Assembly (NCBI GenBank): GCA_938014245.1
Contig: CALLSD010000036.1
Coordinates: forward strand, 1-6,401
Length of the DNA stretch: 6,401 nucleotides
Direction: 5' to 3'
Origin: an uncultured Actinomyces sp.
GTDB lineage: Bacteria > Actinomycetota > Actinomycetes > Actinomycetales > Actinomycetaceae
Within the stretch, counting starts at the first letter, position 1. Every line of letters starts with the position of its first letter. The notes beneath the pieces are model-generated. The model searched no databases, was not told the origin of the DNA, and saw only the letters and a program-made list of their open reading frames with translations. Shown in pieces: positions 3,874 through 6,401 of the stretch. A program made the position numbers and the translations under genes.

Positions 3874-6357
3874 TCATTTGGTGACTGGCTTTGCTTTCTG
3901 CTGTTTCAGCTTGTGCTTGGTCGCTTCGAGATTCTCGCGCACTGTTTTGGTGAGCGGGTAGTCTTCGTCCAGGACACGAGTACAGTCGGTAAGTACCTGC
4001 TCAAACTGTGTGATGGCTTCAGTGATGCGGCCAGCTGCGGCATATGCGCAAGCCAGGTTGTTGCGCGAGGAGAGTGTTTCGGGATGGACCGAGCCAAGGA
4101 CACGGATGCTGTTGGCGGAGACCTGCTCATAGAGATCGATGGCCTCGGTCAGGCGACCCTCCTCCTGGTATGCGTATGCGAGGTTGTTGCGTGAGGTAAG
4201 TGTATGGGGGTGGTCTTCGCCCAGGATCCGGATACTGTCGGCGAGGATCTGCTTAAATACGGGGGTTGCTATGGTGAAGTCACCTGCTGATACGTATGCG
4301 TATGCGAGGTTATTGCGTGCGGTGAGTGTCTGGGGGTGGTCTTCGCCAAGAAGACCGGTACTATCGGCGAGTACTTGCTGCAACTGGGAAATCGCTTCGG
4401 TGAAGCAGCCAATAGACTGATACGCGTATGCAAGGTTGTTGCGCGAGGCGAGCGTGTCGGGGTGGTCGTCGCTCAGGATGCCGATGCGGTCGGTGAGGAC
4501 CTGCTCGTACAGAGCAATAGACTCTTCTGGACGGTTCGCGGCCAAGTAAGCGCCTGCAAGGTTGTTGCGCGAGGCGAGCGTGTCGGGGTGCTTGTCGCCT
4601 ACGATTCGAATACGGTCGCTGAGGACCTGCTCGAACAGTGCGATCGCCTCATTTAGACGGCCCGCCTTCTCGTATGCGGTTGCGAGATTATTCTGAAGGG
4701 CCAGAACATCCGAGTGGGCCGATCCCATTAGGCTCTGGATAATCTCCACTCCATGTTGGAGCGTGAGTGCCTCATCCGTCAGCCCAAGTTCGTTAGCATC
4801 AACGAAAGCACGCATAAGACAGGAACGGATCTGTTCAGTGTCGAAAAGCGGGTGTGATTCCTTCTGTGTGCCGAGGGCACGAAGCTGTTCAATAAGATCT
4901 CGTGTTTCTTTGCGGAGCGAAGCTGTTGCATCCCTTGGGAAAACCTCAATATCGACGGATTCCAGCAGGGTGGCAGCTGATTCGCATGCTTGTTCACGTT
5001 CTTCTTCGCTCCAGGATTCGCGTAGCACCTGTGCCTGCAGGCGATGAATCATTGTTGTCGCTTTGTCTGCGCTCTGCTGAACGATAGACCTGCGAATGAG
5101 CTTGGTTAAAGCGTTATGAGCATCTTCATCTGCGGCTCGGTCGTGGTCTTGGAATTCTGCGTCGTTAGGCTCCTCTGACATGGGGTCGAGCCAGCGCGTG
5201 GGAACGCCGGACTCCGCGAGTAGTGCAAGTGCTCCTAATTGACGTCGAGCCGCGCGCTTCGTGCCTTCATCCAGGTTGTTGAGAGTGCCTCTGATGGCCA
5301 TCCGCAGTGCTCCGTAGACATCGTGCGGATATTCGTCTCCGGGACTCGAGTGAATTACTTCTTCGCTTCTGTGTGTTTCCAAACGCCTCAGATATTGAGT
5401 TAGTGTCCAATCTTCGTTAAGTGCTGTTGCTGCTGCTTGAGCAAGAGCCAGTGGCAAATCACCGAGGCAGCGCGCCAATGTGTCTGCCGCGTCGTGATCG
5501 TCGGACTTCGTGACTGTGAGGAGGTAATCGATCGACTCGCTGCGATCGAACACACCGACCTTGATGGTGTCCCATCCCTGGTGTTCCCAACCTGTGTGGT
5601 TCGTAGTGGTGGCGATGACGCGTAAGCCATTGCCGCGCGGTACAAGTCCTCGGAGATCGTTGATATTCTCAATGTTGTCGAAGACGATAAGCCTGTCGGA
5701 GGGGGCTTCTGATTCCAGCTGGTCGAAGCATCTGCGAATGATGGTCTTGGGAGTGGGCTGGTCACTCGTGTTGATTTCCAGTTTCTTGGCGAGTTCGACC
5801 AGGTCGTTCGTGATGGATTCGGGCGAACCAGCATTCACCCACGCGACGATACTCCAATTTGTATCTTCGCATTCTTGCGCAAGGGCTGAAGCAAGCTGTG
5901 TCTTGCCGCAGCCGCGCATGCCCACCAGAACGGTGCGTCGTCGCGTCGGATCAGCGATCAGCGCGTTCAACTGTTCTTGCTCACCTCGCGGGACAAAGCA
6001 GTCTCCGGCTACCACGTCCGGTCGGCTACCGAAAAAGACGCGGCTCGGCTTACTATCGCCGGAGACGAGCTCGGCGACCTTGTGGGGGACATCAGCTATT
6101 GTCTCGTGCATGCGGGCCAACGCTTCGCGACTCTCTCTGTCGCTCTTCAACAACTGCTTGAGGGCGAGCTGTTGGTAGTTGGATGATTGCTCCGCATAAG
6201 TAATGTAAAGCTCAGTGACCGCATTAATCAGTTCGTCGAAGTAAGGAACCAGTCGCTCATCGACCTGAATTCGGCTGTTTTGTGCTTGGTGTTTAAAAAA
6301 TGCGCGAACAGCGTCAGGGTCATGTACAGCTTGTTCGAGGAATCGCGGCGGTGTCAA
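3874..6357 (-). CDS. STAND/NB-ARC-type NTPase with a 42-residue TPR array, at least 827 aa; start uncertain (candidate antiphage NLR-like protein)
   Basis: Paralogue of the left-hand gene. Residue numbers count from the TTG at 6357. Residues 1-70 match positions about 105-175 of the paralogue; a helical linker follows. The NTPase spans about 108-335: Walker A GMRGCGKT (146-153), Walker B LIVFDN (D227), VIATTTN (247-253) and GDLPLA (299-304). The winged-helix-like section (372-450) carries a 21-residue stretch identical to the paralogue (from RQLGALALLAES) and an MHD-like HRL (H438). Six TPRs of exactly 42 residues begin at 556, 598, 640, 682, 724 and 766, each opening with NNLA and ending near HP-x-T-L, with a degenerate seventh at 808. 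This is the kinesin-light-chain-like TPR type. The TTG is doubtful: no Shine-Dalgarno is seen, the frame is open to the window edge, and similarity to the paralogue appears to continue upstream in another frame. The family is clear; the immune role is inference. Confidence 0.85.
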   Translation of the reverse strand: MTPPRFLEQAVHDPDAVRAFFKHQAQNSRIQVDERLVPYFDELINAVTELYITYAEQSSNYQQLALKQLLKSDRESREALARMHETIADVPHKVAELVSGDSKPSRVFFGSRPDVVAGDCFVPRGEQEQLNALIADPTRRRTVLVGMRGCGKTQLASALAQECEDTNWSIVAWVNAGSPESITNDLVELAKKLEINTSDQPTPKTIIRRCFDQLESEAPSDRLIVFDNIENINDLRGLVPRGNGLRVIATTTNHTGWEHQGWDTIKVGVFDRSESIDYLLTVTKSDDHDAADTLARCLGDLPLALAQAAATALNEDWTLTQYLRRLETHRSEEVIHSSPGDEYPHDVYGALRMAIRGTLNNLDEGTKRAARRQLGALALLAESGVPTRWLDPMSEEPNDAEFQDHDRAADEDAHNALTKLIRRSIVQQSADKATTMIHRLQAQVLRESWSEEEREQACESAATLLESVDIEVFPRDATASLRKETRDLIEQLRALGTQKESHPLFDTEQIRSCLMRAFVDANELGLTDEALTLQHGVEIIQSLMGSAHSDVLALQNNLATAYEKAGRLNEAIALFEQVLSDRIRIVGDKHPDTLASRNNLAGAYLAANRPEESIALYEQVLTDRIGILSDDHPDTLASRNNLAYAYQSIGCFTEAISQLQQVLADSTGLLGEDHPQTLTARNNLAYAYVSAGDFTIATPVFKQILADSIRILGEDHPHTLTSRNNLAYAYQEEGRLTEAIDLYEQVSANSIRVLGSVHPETLSSRNNLACAYAAAGRITEAITQFEQVLTDCTRVLDEDYPLTKTVRENLEATKHKLKQQKAKPVTK
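3937..4692 (-). repeat. Six tandem 126-bp coding repeats (TPR array)
   Basis: The six TPR units correspond to six consecutive 126-base blocks without any length variation. Some blocks remain nearly identical as DNA: AAGGTTGTTGCGCGAGGCGA, read on the plus strand, occurs from 4432 and again 126 bases later from 4558, and both copies continue as GCGTGTCGGGGTG. This implies recent duplication or gene conversion of units within the sensor region. Sampled GC content in the block 4441-4500 is 43 of 60 bases, higher than in the N-terminal coding part of the same gene. Confidence 0.85.
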
Positions 6358-6401
6358 TGGGTGGTAGCAATGAGTTCGTTGAATGCTTCTGTTGGGGTGC
6401 G
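6354..6401 (-). other. Probable upstream N-terminal coding segment of the right STAND gene in a different frame
   Basis: Reading inward from the right edge gives RTPTEAFNELIATTH and then TGA at 6356-6354. This aligns with TQAETAVAALISTD (residues 92-105) of the left-hand paralogue, and the large frame beginning at 6357 picks up the alignment immediately afterwards with FLEQAVHDPDAV against VVLSAVRDPAGF. The switch needs a -1 shift at about 6357, equivalent to one missing base. It could be a frameshift mutation, a sequencing error or, less likely, recoding. The match is only about 15 residues, so chance cannot be excluded. Confidence 0.4.

Noticed and set aside
3541..4194. A 217-codon plus-strand frame crossing the intergenic region into the right gene
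   Set aside because: It runs through the tRNA-like fragment and a terminator hairpin and is antisense to the TPR-coding DNA; its product has no protein-like features.
3937..4692. Regular spacing that could suggest a CRISPR or satellite array
   Set aside because: The 126-base period is exactly 42 codons and each unit translates to a TPR; there are no short repeats with unique spacers.
5400..6186. Long open frames (up to 205 codons) overlapping the NTPase region of the right gene
   Set aside because: They are the same kind of alternative-frame artefact; the real frame carries all NTPase motifs.

Overview
The window looks like an accessory (defence-island-like) stretch from a high-GC Gram-positive bacterium. 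I infer Actinomycetota, possibly Bifidobacterium or a relative. The signs are GC-rich hairpin terminators without U-tracts, a promoter placed so that the message of one gene would be leaderless, ISL3-type transposase tails, and coding blocks of about 70% GC. The genus is a guess, not something the sequence proves.

Two large genes on the minus strand dominate: a 996-residue protein (177-3167) and an at least 827-residue protein (3874-6357, probably longer and running towards or past the right edge). Both have the same plan: a helical N-terminal region of unknown function, a STAND/NB-ARC-type NTPase with Walker A GMRGCGKT and Walker B LIVFDN, a GDLPLA motif, a winged-helix-like section ending in an MHD-like HRL motif, and a C-terminal TPR superhelix. 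The NTPase cores are near-duplicates, about two thirds identical by eye and gap-free over about 220 residues. The C-terminal TPR parts have diverged strongly. This fits a tandem duplication followed by divergence of the sensor half, as expected for bacterial NLR-like antiphage proteins, but the immune role is inferred from architecture only.

The gap between the genes (3168-3873) is a patchwork. From right to left it holds a terminator hairpin for the right-hand gene, a tRNA 3'-end-like fragment (possible attachment site), the right end and transposase tail of an ISL3-family element on the plus strand, a small minus-strand reading frame broken by an in-frame TAG, a second copy of the same hairpin, and a good promoter for the left-hand gene. 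A second ISL3 transposase tail and terminal-repeat candidate lies at the left edge (2-55), so the left-hand gene sits between two ISL3 right ends in the same orientation.

Points that most deserve checking are the shared unknown N-terminal domain, the probable frameshift or mis-start of the right-hand gene near 6357, the exact 42-residue (126-bp) TPR array, and the sharp base-composition change inside the left-hand gene.
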